Assembly: GCA_046261875.1 (NCBI GenBank)
Contig: JBHENW010000156.1
Span: 1 to 26,221 of the forward strand
Direction: 5' to 3'
DNA length: 26,221 nucleotides
DNA from: JBHENW01 sp046261875
Lineage (GTDB): Bacteria > Acidobacteriota > Thermoanaerobaculia > UBA5066 > Gp7-AA6
Shown here: piece by piece, positions 15,958 through 23,313 of the stretch
How positions within the stretch are numbered: the stretch's first letter is position 1
Layout: every line of letters begins with the position of its first letter
Made by a program: the position numbers and the translations under genes
Notes under the pieces: generated by a model
Told to the model about the DNA's origin: nothing
What the model saw: only the letters and a program-made list of their open reading frames with translations
The model's database searches: none

Positions 15958-17133
15958 GTGAGCGAGGAACCAGGCGAGCGGTCGAGCCCGCATCCGGGCG
16001 AGCCGCGAGCCGGTGCACGGGCAGGTTCCGAGCGAACGAGAGCGACGTATGTCATTGCGGCCGGCGGAACGGGTGGCCACATCTTTCCCGGCATCGCGCT
16101 GGCGCGGGAGATCCAGTCGCTGCGGCCTTCCGCGTCCGTGGTCTTTGCCGGGACGGCCCGCGGCCTGGAGCGCAAGTTGATTCCGCAGAGCGGTTTTCCG
16201 CTCGAGACCGTTCGGGCGTCCGGGTTCGCGGGGAAGCCTTTCGCGCGGCGGATCGGTGCTCTCGCGGAGCTGCCCCTGGGCGTGCTCGACTCCTGGCGCC
16301 TCCTGCGGCGCCACCGTCCGCACGCGGTCGCCGGCCTGGGCGCTTACGTCAGCGTTCCCGTCCTCGCCGCCGCCCGTATGCTCGGGATACCGACGGTGAT
16401 CCACGAATCCAACGCGATGCCCGGCGTCGCCAACCGGTTCCTGAGCCGGTTCGCCACGCGGGTCGCCATCAGCCTGCCCGCGGCCCGGGCGCGGCTCGGC
16501 CGGACGGCAACGCTGACCGGCACACCCGTGCGGTCCGAGTTCTTCTCCGTCCCACCCCTCCGAGAGTCCGGAACGACCCGTCGCCTCCTGGTCTTCGGGG
16601 GCAGCCAGGGATCCCTCGTCCTCAACCGCGCCGTCGTGGACGCCCTGCCGCAATTGCGCGCCGCCTCTGTCGAGGTCCTCCTGCAGACCGGAGAACGGCA
16701 CCAAGGGTCCGTCGCGGGAAAGATTTCCACAGGCGGGTCGCTCCCGGCGGGCGTGCGGCTGGAGCCTTTCCTGCCGAAGCTCGATCGTGATCTGGCCTGG
16801 GCGGACCTCGTCGTATCCCGGGCCGGCGCGATGACGGTCGCGGAGCTCTCCGCCTCGGGCCGCCCCGCGATCCTCGTGCCCTTCGGCTCCGCCACGCACG
16901 GCCATCAGCGGGAAAACGCGCGGTCGCTGGTCGAGGCGGGGGCCGCACGGCTCATCGAGGAGCACGAGCTGACCGGAAACCGGCTCGCACGGGCGGTCTC
17001 CGAGCTCATCGGGGATCGCGGCGGACTCGTCCGGATGGGGCTCGCCGCGCGGTCGCTGTCGCGGCCCGACGCCGCGCAGAAGCTCGCGGAAATCGTCTTC
17101 GAGTCCGAGACACGGAGAGCGGAGGACTCTTGA
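15958..17133 (+). CDS. murG: MurG, lipid II-forming GlcNAc transferase
   Basis: Peripheral membrane glycosyltransferase that adds GlcNAc to lipid I at the inner face of the membrane. The donor/acceptor loops are AAGGTGGHIFPGIALAREI (residues about 33-51), FAGTARGLERKLIPQSGFPLE, GLGAYVSVPVLAAARMLGIP, HESNAMPGVANR, VFGGSQGSLVLN and the C-terminal SRAGAMTVAELSASGRPAILVPF with HGHQRENA. The start is GTG at 15958, the only usual start in frame before the conserved core, with GGAG 5 bp upstream. It leaves an N-terminal extension of about 30 Arg/Glu/Pro-rich residues that MurG proteins normally lack. The extension has repetitive GCGAG-type sequence, so a non-standard start nearer the core cannot be excluded. 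The total is 391 residues versus about 355 in E. coli. Confidence 0.96.
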   Translation: MSEEPGERSSPHPGEPRAGARAGSERTRATYVIAAGGTGGHIFPGIALAREIQSLRPSASVVFAGTARGLERKLIPQSGFPLETVRASGFAGKPFARRIGALAELPLGVLDSWRLLRRHRPHAVAGLGAYVSVPVLAAARMLGIPTVIHESNAMPGVANRFLSRFATRVAISLPAARARLGRTATLTGTPVRSEFFSVPPLRESGTTRRLLVFGGSQGSLVLNRAVVDALPQLRAASVEVLLQTGERHQGSVAGKISTGGSLPAGVRLEPFLPKLDRDLAWADLVVSRAGAMTVAELSASGRPAILVPFGSATHGHQRENARSLVEAGAARLIEEHELTGNRLARAVSELIGDRGGLVRMGLAARSLSRPDAAQKLAEIVFESETRRAEDS

Positions 17134-18515
17134 GGTTCCTCAAGCTGCGGCGGATCCACTTCGTGGGGGCCGGCGGGGTCGGGATGAGCGGCCTCGCGGA
17201 GATCCTGCTGCTCTCCACACCGCTCGAGATTTCCGGCTGCGACCTGAACCCCTCCGAGAACACCGAGCGTCTCCTGACGTTGGGAGCGCGGATCGCGACC
17301 GGACACGACGCCCGCCACGTGGCGGAGGCCGACCTCGTCGTGATGTCCTCGGCCGTGGACGAGTCCAACCCCGAAGTGCGCGAGGCCCGCCGGCGGGGCC
17401 TTCCGGTCATCCGCCGCGCGGAAATGCTGGCCGAGATCATGCGCCTCAAGCAGGGGATCGCGATCGCCGGGACGCACGGGAAGACCACGACGACCTCTCT
17501 GACCGGCATGGTCCTCACGGAAGCCGGTTTCGACCCCACGATCGTCGTCGGAGGCCAGGTGCGCGTCCTCGGGACCAATGCGCGGCTGGGAAAAGGGGAC
17601 TTCCTCGTCGCGGAGGCGGACGAGTACGACCGCTCGTTCCTGGAGCTGACGCCGGTCGTGGCCGTCCTGACCAACATCGAGGCCGACCACCTCGATACCT
17701 ATCGGGATCTGTCCGACATCCTCGAGTCCTTCACGATTTTCGCCAACCGGGTGCCTTTCTATGGCGCCGTCGTCGCCTGCGTGGACGATCCGGGCGTCGC
17801 GGGGATCCTGCCGCGGATCAAGCGCCGGGTCGTCACTTACGGAGAATCGCCACAGGCGATGCTGCGGGCCTCCCGGATCGCCCTCGAGGCCTCGGGAACG
17901 ACCTTCGACGTCATGGAAGGGGACACGTGGTCGCTCGGCCGGGTGGGGCTGCGCCTGCCGGGCAAGCACAACGTGGCCAACGCCCTGGCGGCGATCGCCG
18001 TCGGCCGCGAGCTCTCCATCCCTTTTCCGGTCATCGCCCGGGCGCTCAACGAGTTCACCGGCGTCGTGCGCCGCTTCGAGACCAAGGGGGAGCGCGACGG
18101 CGTCCTCGTGGTGGACGATTACGCCCATCACCCCACCGAGATCGCGGCCACCCTGGCCGCCGCCCGCCAGGTCTATCCGCGGCGCCGGCTCGTGGCGCTT
18201 TTCCAGCCTCATCTCTTCTCGCGCACCCGGGACTTCGCGGAGGATTTCGGCAAGGCGCTCTCGGCCTGTGACATCGCCATCGTGACGGACGTCTACCCGT
18301 CACGGGAGAAGCCGATTCCGGGCGTCACCGGGGAGCTCGTGGCTTCCGCGGCGCGTCAGGCCGGGCACGCCCGCGTCCTCTATGTCGCGGAAAAAGAGAA
18401 GGTTGTGGCCGAGCTCGAGCGCCTCGTGGTCTCCGGCGACCTCCTGCTCACGATGGGCGCCGGCGACGTGGTCAAGCTCGGCGAAAAGTTCCTCGCGGGG
18501 AGACCGCGTGTCTGA
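17130..18515 (+). CDS. murC: MurC, UDP-MurNAc:L-alanine ligase
   Basis: First Mur ligase; adds L-Ala to UDP-MurNAc. It has 461 residues with HFVGAGGVGMSGLAEILL near the N-terminus (UDP-binding), the ATP loop AGTHGKTTTTSL (about 113-124), EADEYDRSFL, NIEADHLDTY, NVANALAAIAVG and, in the C-terminal domain, DDYAHHPTEIAATL and FQPHLFSRTRDF; these are diagnostic of MurC rather than MurD/E/F. The start is TTG at 17130, overlapping the murG stop as TTGA, with GGAGG (17121-17125) correctly spaced. No ATG or GTG lies before the conserved glycine-rich loop, which supports the TTG. The stop overlaps ftsQ by 8 bases. In many bacteria murB and ddl follow here; they are absent. Confidence 0.98.
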   Translation: MRFLKLRRIHFVGAGGVGMSGLAEILLLSTPLEISGCDLNPSENTERLLTLGARIATGHDARHVAEADLVVMSSAVDESNPEVREARRRGLPVIRRAEMLAEIMRLKQGIAIAGTHGKTTTTSLTGMVLTEAGFDPTIVVGGQVRVLGTNARLGKGDFLVAEADEYDRSFLELTPVVAVLTNIEADHLDTYRDLSDILESFTIFANRVPFYGAVVACVDDPGVAGILPRIKRRVVTYGESPQAMLRASRIALEASGTTFDVMEGDTWSLGRVGLRLPGKHNVANALAAIAVGRELSIPFPVIARALNEFTGVVRRFETKGERDGVLVVDDYAHHPTEIAATLAAARQVYPRRRLVALFQPHLFSRTRDFAEDFGKALSACDIAIVTDVYPSREKPIPGVTGELVASAARQAGHARVLYVAEKEKVVAELERLVVSGDLLLTMGAGDVVKLGEKFLAGRPRV

Positions 18516-19269
18516 GAACGGGGCATTTCTACGCCGCCGGAGGGTCGCCGCGCGCCGGCGCCCGGGGGGCCGGGTCCGCGCCGTCACCGCCATCGCCTTC
18601 GTCGCGGCCGCCGGACTCGGTCTCGTCCGTCTCTCCGGAAAGACGCTGGTCGTCGAGCGCCTGGAGATCTCGGGGAATCGGCGGGCCCGCACCGAAGAAG
18701 TCCTCTCCGCCCTGGCGCCCTGGGTGGGGCGCAACCTCCTGACTCTGGACCTGTCTCCGCTGGCGGAGCGGCTCTCCGCCCACCCGTGGATCGAGGGCGT
18801 CACGATCTCGAAGCGTTTTCCCGACGGCCTCGCCGTGCGCGTCTCGGAGCGCCGAGCGGTCGCTCTCCTCCGCGAAACCGACGGGCTCTGGTGGCTCGCC
18901 AACGACGGCCGTCCGATTGCGCCGTATGATCCGCGCGACGACCGCGCGGACTACATCCTCGTGACGGCGGAGCGCCGCGTTCTCTCCGAGGCGGTCGGGT
19001 TGCTCGCGGATCTTTCGGGAGGAGAGCCGGAGTATTTCTCCGCGCTCTCGGAAATCACTGCGTTGCCCGGAGGTGGATTCGGTATGATGGATTCGATCTT
19101 TCGAACACCGGTTCGAGTGCTCCGAAAGGACGCCCCGGAGAAGATTCGCGCGCTGCTCGATGCGCGTTCCTTGATTGAGACACGAGGGTGGGAGGCGCGG
19201 GCCATCGATCTACGCTTCGCGGACCGCATCGTTCTGGTGGGAGCGTATGGAGTGGGTAGCTCTCTCTGA
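18508..19269 (+). CDS. ftsQ: FtsQ-type POTRA division protein
   Basis: Bitopic divisome protein that recruits FtsL/FtsB and regulates FtsWI. The 253-residue product has an Arg-rich cytoplasmic tail (FLRRRRVAARRRPGG), a transmembrane segment at about 30-46 (VTAIAFVAAAGLGLVRL), a POTRA domain (LVVERLEISGNRRARTEEVLSAL, then HPWIEGVTISKRFPDGLAVRVSER; about 50-115), and a beta domain ending in a Leu/Arg-rich stretch (AIDLRFADRIVL). ISGN and HPWI..V.I.K.FPD..AV.V.ER are family hallmarks. The start GTG 18508 overlaps the murC stop. The 3' third is somewhat less GC-rich than the rest of the cluster. A 137-bp gap separates it from ftsA. Confidence 0.93.
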   Translation: MSENGAFLRRRRVAARRRPGGRVRAVTAIAFVAAAGLGLVRLSGKTLVVERLEISGNRRARTEEVLSALAPWVGRNLLTLDLSPLAERLSAHPWIEGVTISKRFPDGLAVRVSERRAVALLRETDGLWWLANDGRPIAPYDPRDDRADYILVTAERRVLSEAVGLLADLSGGEPEYFSALSEITALPGGGFGMMDSIFRTPVRVLRKDAPEKIRALLDARSLIETRGWEARAIDLRFADRIVLVGAYGVGSSL

Positions 19270-19299
19270 GTCAGTCGCTCGGACTCCGCAGCTTCGCCG

Positions 19300-19396
19300 A
19301 TCCGCGGCGTGCGGGGGCGCTGGCCCATCCCTCGAGCCAGCTCGCGACAAGTCCTCCATCATCAATCACTTACAGCCAATCCGCGGCGCGCGGGGG
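19300..19396 (+). repeat. Direct repeat of 18 bp upstream of ftsA
   Basis: ATCCGCGGCGTGCGGGGG (19300-19317) recurs as ATCCGCGGCGCGCGGGGG (19379-19396), with one mismatch. The second copy supplies the G-rich ribosome-binding region of ftsA. This is the largest gap inside the cluster (19270-19406). I see no convincing -35/-10 pair or terminator in it, although the spacer (19335-19378) is relatively AT-rich. The repeat may be chance in GC-rich DNA or a binding site. Confidence 0.5.
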
Positions 19397-19406
19397 GACG
19401 TTCCGG

Positions 19407-20630
19407 TTGGCTAAGCCCGAGAACTTCCTCGTCGCCTGCGATCTGGGCACGTCGAAGATCTGCGTGCTCATCGGCGAGCAGAACGCGCGCGGCGCGCTCG
19501 ACGTGATCGGCAAAGGCGCGGCGGCCAACCGCGGCACCCGCAAGGGAAACATCGTCAACGTGGACGCGACGATCGAGGCCATCAAGCGGGCCGCCGAAGA
19601 GGCCGAGATCATGGCGGGAGTTCAGATCGCGCGCGCGTGGGTCGGCGTCTCCGGATCGAACGTGCGCTCCTTCAACAGCCGCGGCGTCGTCGCCGTCGCG
19701 GGCAAGGACCGCGAGATCACGCGCGACGACGTGGCGCGCGTCGTGGACGCGGCGCGCGGCGTGCAGATCCCCCAGGACCACGAGGTGGTGCACGTCGTGC
19801 CCCGCGAGTTCGCCGTGGACGGTCAGGACGGCGTGGCCGATCCCGTGGGGATGGTCGGTGCCCGGCTGGAGGCCGACGTCCACGTCGTCACCGCACCCGT
19901 CGCCGTGACGCAGAACATCGTGACGTGCATGAACAAGGCGGGCATCGAGGTCGTGCAGCTCGTCCTCGAGCAATTCGCCGCCGCCGAGGCCGTGCTGTCG
20001 ACGGACGAGAAGGAGCTCGGAATCTGCCTCATCGACATCGGAGGCGGCACGACGGAAGTCGCCGTGTACCAGAAAGGCTCGATCGCCCATACCGCCGTGA
20101 TCCCGATCGGCGGCGACCACTTCACCAACGACCTCGCCGTCGTCCTGCGCGCTCCCATCACGGACGCCGAGCGCATCAAGAAGAAGTTCGGCAGCGCGCT
20201 GCGCTCGGCCGTCGGCGAGGACGAGATGGTCGAAGTCCCGATGGTCGGGGGCCGGGCGCCGAAGCTCTGCCCGCGGACGACGCTCTCGGACATCCTCCAG
20301 CCGCGGGCCGAGGAGCTGCTCGGGCTCGTCGCCGAAGACCTGCAGCGCCTCGGCCTGGACAAGGAGCTTCGCTCGGGCGTCGTCCTGAGCGGGGGCGGGG
20401 CCGAGCTCGACGGGCTCGTCGAGGTCGCGGAGGGCATCTTCCAGGGGCCCGTGCGGCGCGGCGTACCCGCCGGAGTGGGCGGCCTCGTCGACGTGGTGTC
20501 GCGGCCGGAGTGGGCGACCGCGACCGGTCTGCTCCTCTACGGCCACCGCTACAAGCCGGTCCGGCGCAGCGGGAAGGGGCTCGCCCGGATCACGTCATCG
20601 GTTTCCCGGATGTTTCGCGATTTCTTTTGA
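19407..20630 (+). CDS. ftsA: FtsA, actin-like membrane tether of FtsZ
   Basis: Actin-fold ATPase that anchors FtsZ to the membrane and recruits the divisome. It has 407 residues. The phosphate-1 loop is ACDLGTSKICVLIGE (about 10-24), phosphate-2 is IDIGGGTTEVAVYQKGSI (about 210), and the adenosine motif is VVLSGGGAELDGL (about 325). The SHS2/1C subdomain lies between phosphate-1 and -2 (RGVVAVAGKDREITRDDV). The C-terminus ARITSSVSRMFRDFF forms the expected amphipathic membrane-targeting helix. The start is TTG 19407; a G-rich Shine-Dalgarno (GGGGGGA, 19392-19398) lies 8 bp upstream. No other start codon allows the phosphate-1 loop, so TTG is likely right. It is followed by ftsZ after a 133-bp leader or a 19-bp gap, depending on which ftsZ start is used. 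Confidence 0.97.
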   Translation: MAKPENFLVACDLGTSKICVLIGEQNARGALDVIGKGAAANRGTRKGNIVNVDATIEAIKRAAEEAEIMAGVQIARAWVGVSGSNVRSFNSRGVVAVAGKDREITRDDVARVVDAARGVQIPQDHEVVHVVPREFAVDGQDGVADPVGMVGARLEADVHVVTAPVAVTQNIVTCMNKAGIEVVQLVLEQFAAAEAVLSTDEKELGICLIDIGGGTTEVAVYQKGSIAHTAVIPIGGDHFTNDLAVVLRAPITDAERIKKKFGSALRSAVGEDEMVEVPMVGGRAPKLCPRTTLSDILQPRAEELLGLVAEDLQRLGLDKELRSGVVLSGGGAELDGLVEVAEGIFQGPVRRGVPAGVGGLVDVVSRPEWATATGLLLYGHRYKPVRRSGKGLARITSSVSRMFRDFF

Positions 20631-20763
20631 GTGGGGCGGAGGAATCTCCATGGCCGACCCGAAGCGGGGTGATCCCGCAGGCGCCCGCCAGGGAGACTTC
20701 TTCGCTGCCGACCGCGCCGCGCGCGCGGCAGGCAGGGGCGGACGGACACGGAGGAGCAGGTCC

Positions 20764-21924
20764 ATGATCGAGTTCGTGGCGGAAGACAGCCGGTCCCGGC
20801 TTTCCATCGAGCTGGAAGGCGGAGACGCGTCCCCGGCGACCATCAAGGTCGTGGGCATCGGCGGCGGCGGCTGCAACGCCGTCAACCGGATGATCTCGGC
20901 GGGCGTGCGCGGGGTGGAGTACATCGCGTGCAATACCGACCTTCAGGCGCTGCGGCGCGCCGCAGCGCCCGCCAAGATGCAGATCGGTTCGCGCCTGACG
21001 AAGGGTCTCGGCGCCGGGGCCGACCCCGACGTCGGCCGCAACGCCGCGCTCGAGGATCAGGACAAGCTGGCCGCCGCCCTCAAGGGCTCCGACATGGTCT
21101 TCCTCGCCGCGGGGCTCGGAGGAGGGACGGGATCCGGGGCCGGGCCGATCATCGCCAAGATTGCCGCCGAATCGGGCGCCCTGACGGTCGCCGTCGTGAC
21201 GAAGCCCTTCGAGTTCGAGGGAAAGAAGCGGATGCGGCAGGCGGAGCGGGCGGCCCGGGAGCTGCGGGACCACGTGGACACGCTCATCACGATCCCCAAC
21301 CAGCGGCTGCTGTCCTTCATCGAGCGGCACACGCCGCTCTACGACTCCTTCAAGATCGCCGACGACGTCCTGCGGCAGGCCATCCAGGGGATCTCGGACC
21401 TCATCAACTGTCCGGGGGAGATCAACCTCGACTTCGCCGACGTCAAGAAGATCATGTCGGACATGGGACGGGCCCTCATGGGGACCGCCGTGGCGGAAGG
21501 TGAGAACCGCGCGGTGCACGCGGCGCAGGCGGCGATCAGCTCGCCGCTGCTCGAAGACGCGTCGATCGAGGGGGCCCGCGGCGTGCTCATCAACATCACC
21601 GGGGGCAACGACCTGACGCTCTTCGAGGTCAACGAGGCCGCCGAGATCATCCAGCAGGCCGCCGATCCCGACGCCGAGATCCTCTTCGGCTGCGTCTCGG
21701 ACGAGCGCATGGCGGGCAGCGTGAAGGTCACGGTCATCGCGACCGGCTTCGACCGGGCCGATGAGGACTATGAGGCGAGGGAGGAGGAGCCTCGGGCGGC
21801 GGCGCCCGCGCGCCCGGCGCGCGCGCCGTTTCTGCGAGGGGACGACTCGGGCGGCTTCGGTCCGAACGCCTCCTCACGGGACGACTTCGACATCCCCACG
21901 GTCCTGCGGAGGCAGATGGATTAG
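20764..21924 (+). CDS. ftsZ: FtsZ, tubulin-like division GTPase
   Basis: Forms the cytokinetic Z ring. The 386-residue product has GIGGGGCNAVNRMI near the N-terminus, the tubulin signature LGGGTGSGAGPIIA, the T7 synergy region NLDFADVKKIMSDMG, and a Pro/Ala/Arg-rich C-terminal linker. It ends in the conserved peptide DIPTVLRRQMD that binds FtsA. Two starts are possible. ATG 20764 has an ideal GGAGGAG seven bases upstream and begins MIEFVAEDS, close to the usual FtsZ N-terminus, so I use it. ATG 20650 would add 38 residues (MADPKRGDPAG...), and its own GGAGGA is partly paired in a small stem. The final product is of normal length. It is the last gene of the cluster; the next gene is on the opposite strand. 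Confidence 0.97.
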   Translation: MIEFVAEDSRSRLSIELEGGDASPATIKVVGIGGGGCNAVNRMISAGVRGVEYIACNTDLQALRRAAAPAKMQIGSRLTKGLGAGADPDVGRNAALEDQDKLAAALKGSDMVFLAAGLGGGTGSGAGPIIAKIAAESGALTVAVVTKPFEFEGKKRMRQAERAARELRDHVDTLITIPNQRLLSFIERHTPLYDSFKIADDVLRQAIQGISDLINCPGEINLDFADVKKIMSDMGRALMGTAVAEGENRAVHAAQAAISSPLLEDASIEGARGVLINITGGNDLTLFEVNEAAEIIQQAADPDAEILFGCVSDERMAGSVKVTVIATGFDRADEDYEAREEEPRAAAPARPARAPFLRGDDSGGFGPNASSRDDFDIPTVLRRQMD

Positions 21925-21930
21925 TCGCTC

Positions 21931-21952
21931 TCAGCTCTCGGCTGACAGCTGA
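21931..21952. terminator. Inverted repeat between convergent genes, possible terminator
   Basis: TCAGCT (21931-21936) and AGCTGA (21947-21952) are inverted arms, and CAGC/GCTG pairs are nested within them. It lies between the ftsZ stop (21924) and the stop of the minus-strand membrane gene (21956). There is no T-run, so intrinsic termination is weakly supported. Confidence 0.3.
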
Positions 21953-21955
21953 AAC

Positions 21956-22306
21956 CTAATCCTTGCGCAGGTGCAGGCGCGCCGCGAGCTCCCGGGACTT
22001 TCGGATCCTCACGAGCCTCTTCTGGCGCCGCCGGTGACGCCACGCGTTGTACCGGTGGGCGAGCTTGGGGTGCCGGTGGAGCCACCGCCGCACGGCGCGC
22101 CGCACCGGCGGCGAGACGAGCGACAAAAAGAACAGGCTCATCGCGAAGAAGAGGATCTGCGGCATCACCGGGATGACGAGCCCGATGACGCCCAGAACGA
22201 AGAAGAAGACCGCGAGGACGATGTTCCAGATCCGGCTGCGCCGCGCCCGGGAGGGCCGATGCGGGGCGGCCTGCGAGTCGGGGGCGGCGGAAGCGTGCGG
22301 CGGCAC
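21956..22306 (-). CDS. Small basic membrane protein with a DUF454/PGPGW-like hydrophobic pair
   Basis: Function unknown. The 116-residue product (start GTG 22306) has an N-terminal tail, then one long hydrophobic region that is probably two packed helices (NIVLAVFFFVLGVIGLVIPV and MPQILFFAMSLFFLSLV), and a strongly basic C-terminal tail (RRAVRRWLHRHPKLAHRY...RHRRRQKRLVRIRK). The pattern of GLVIPV.P..L.F...LFFL followed by a WLHRHP-type motif resembles small inner-membrane proteins of the YbaN/DUF454 and PGPGW types. The frame is open to 22438, but that would overlap the lipid kinase start. The GTG 22306 has GAGG/AGGAG just upstream and leaves a 67-bp divergent gap. The basic tail may bind membrane phospholipid or RNA; this is speculation. 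Confidence 0.65.
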   Translation of the reverse strand: MPPHASAAPDSQAAPHRPSRARRSRIWNIVLAVFFFVLGVIGLVIPVMPQILFFAMSLFFLSLVSPPVRRAVRRWLHRHPKLAHRYNAWRHRRRQKRLVRIRKSRELAARLHLRKD

Positions 22307-22373
22307 GGCTCCTTTTACCTCAAGTCCGATCCGGTCCTTCGGCGGTGGACGGGTTATTGCATCTTCATGCTGC

Positions 22374-23312
22374 GTGGAGCTCGCCGCGCGGCAAACCGAA
22401 GCGCCCCTTTCCGTCATCCTCAACGCCTCGGCGGGCACGGCCGGAGCGGAGAAGCTGCCGGACCGCCTCCGTGAGTTGCTCGGCGGCTACGGGGAGGAGC
22501 CGCGCGTGCTCGCTGCGGAGAGCGGGGACGACGTCGTCCGGCTGGCGCACGAAGAAGTCGCGCGGGGAGCACGCACGGTCGTGGCCGCAGGCGGCGACGG
22601 AACGGTGAATGCGGTCGCCTCCGTGCTCGTGGACACCGATCGGACGCTCGGCGTCCTCCCGCTCGGCACGCTGAATCACTTCGCGCGGGACCTGGGCATC
22701 CCGACGGACCTGGAAGGCGCCGCGCGCATCCTCCGCGAGGGGCCGGCGCGCGCGGTCGACGTGGGCGAGGTCAACGGAAAGATCTTCCTCAACAACTCGA
22801 GCCTCGGCCTCTACCCGACCATCGTCCGCCACCGTGAGGAGCAGCAGGAGCGTCTCGGACGCAGCAAGTGGTTCGCTCTGTTCTGGGCGACCTTCCGCGT
22901 TCTGCTCCGGCACCATTCCGTGATGGTCCGCCTGCGAGTCGGCGAGGAGGAGCGGGTCCTGCGCACGCCGATTCTCTTCGTCGGCAACAACGAGTACGAC
23001 ATGGAGGGATTCGAGATCGGACAGCGGAGCCGGCTCGACGCCGGGGAGCTGTGTGTCTACCTCACGAAGCGTCCCGGTTTCTGGGCGCTCATCCGCCTGG
23101 CCCTGCGGGCGCTCTTCGGCCATCTGCACGAAGACCGCGATTTCGAGGCGTTCCGCGTCCGCGAGGCGACGATCGAGACGCGCCGGCCGCGCCTCCACGT
23201 GGCCACCGACGGCGAGGTCCGGACGTTCGACAGCCCGCTGCGTTACCGGATCCGCTCGCGCGCGCTGCGCGTGCGGACGCCGGCGGCGGATCGGAGCCCG
23301 GAGGCCGGTTAG
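22374..23312 (+). CDS. Diacylglycerol kinase-family lipid kinase (DagK/YegS-like)
   Basis: ATP-dependent lipid kinase of the DAGK catalytic-domain family. It has 312 residues. The N-terminal domain opens with VILNASAGTAG and has the nucleotide-binding motif AAGGDGTVNAVASVL (about 75-90), followed by LGVLPLGTLNHFARDLGIP, which is highly diagnostic. The C-terminal beta domain has GEVNGKIFLNNSSLGLYPTIVRHRE and VGNNEYDMEGFEIGQR. The substrate cannot be read from sequence: diacylglycerol, sphingoid bases or another lipid are possible. GTG 22374 is chosen because it starts just before the conserved VILNASAG; it has no clear Shine-Dalgarno site. It ends two bases before the phosphoesterase start, so the two are probably an operon. 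Confidence 0.9.
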   Translation: MELAARQTEAPLSVILNASAGTAGAEKLPDRLRELLGGYGEEPRVLAAESGDDVVRLAHEEVARGARTVVAAGGDGTVNAVASVLVDTDRTLGVLPLGTLNHFARDLGIPTDLEGAARILREGPARAVDVGEVNGKIFLNNSSLGLYPTIVRHREEQQERLGRSKWFALFWATFRVLLRHHSVMVRLRVGEEERVLRTPILFVGNNEYDMEGFEIGQRSRLDAGELCVYLTKRPGFWALIRLALRALFGHLHEDRDFEAFRVREATIETRRPRLHVATDGEVRTFDSPLRYRIRSRALRVRTPAADRSPEAG

Positions 23313-23313
23313 C

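Noticed and set aside
19362..20546. Minus-strand open frame of 394 residues opposite ftsA
   Set aside because: Antisense shadow of ftsA arising from high GC content; no recognisable domain, with His/Asp/Arg-rich low-complexity sequence.
20650..20763. Cobalamin-riboswitch-like string (GGTGATCCCGCAGG then CCCGCCA) in the ftsZ leader
   Set aside because: Only a short run resembles the B12-box surroundings. The other conserved parts of the element are not seen, and ftsZ is not a plausible target.
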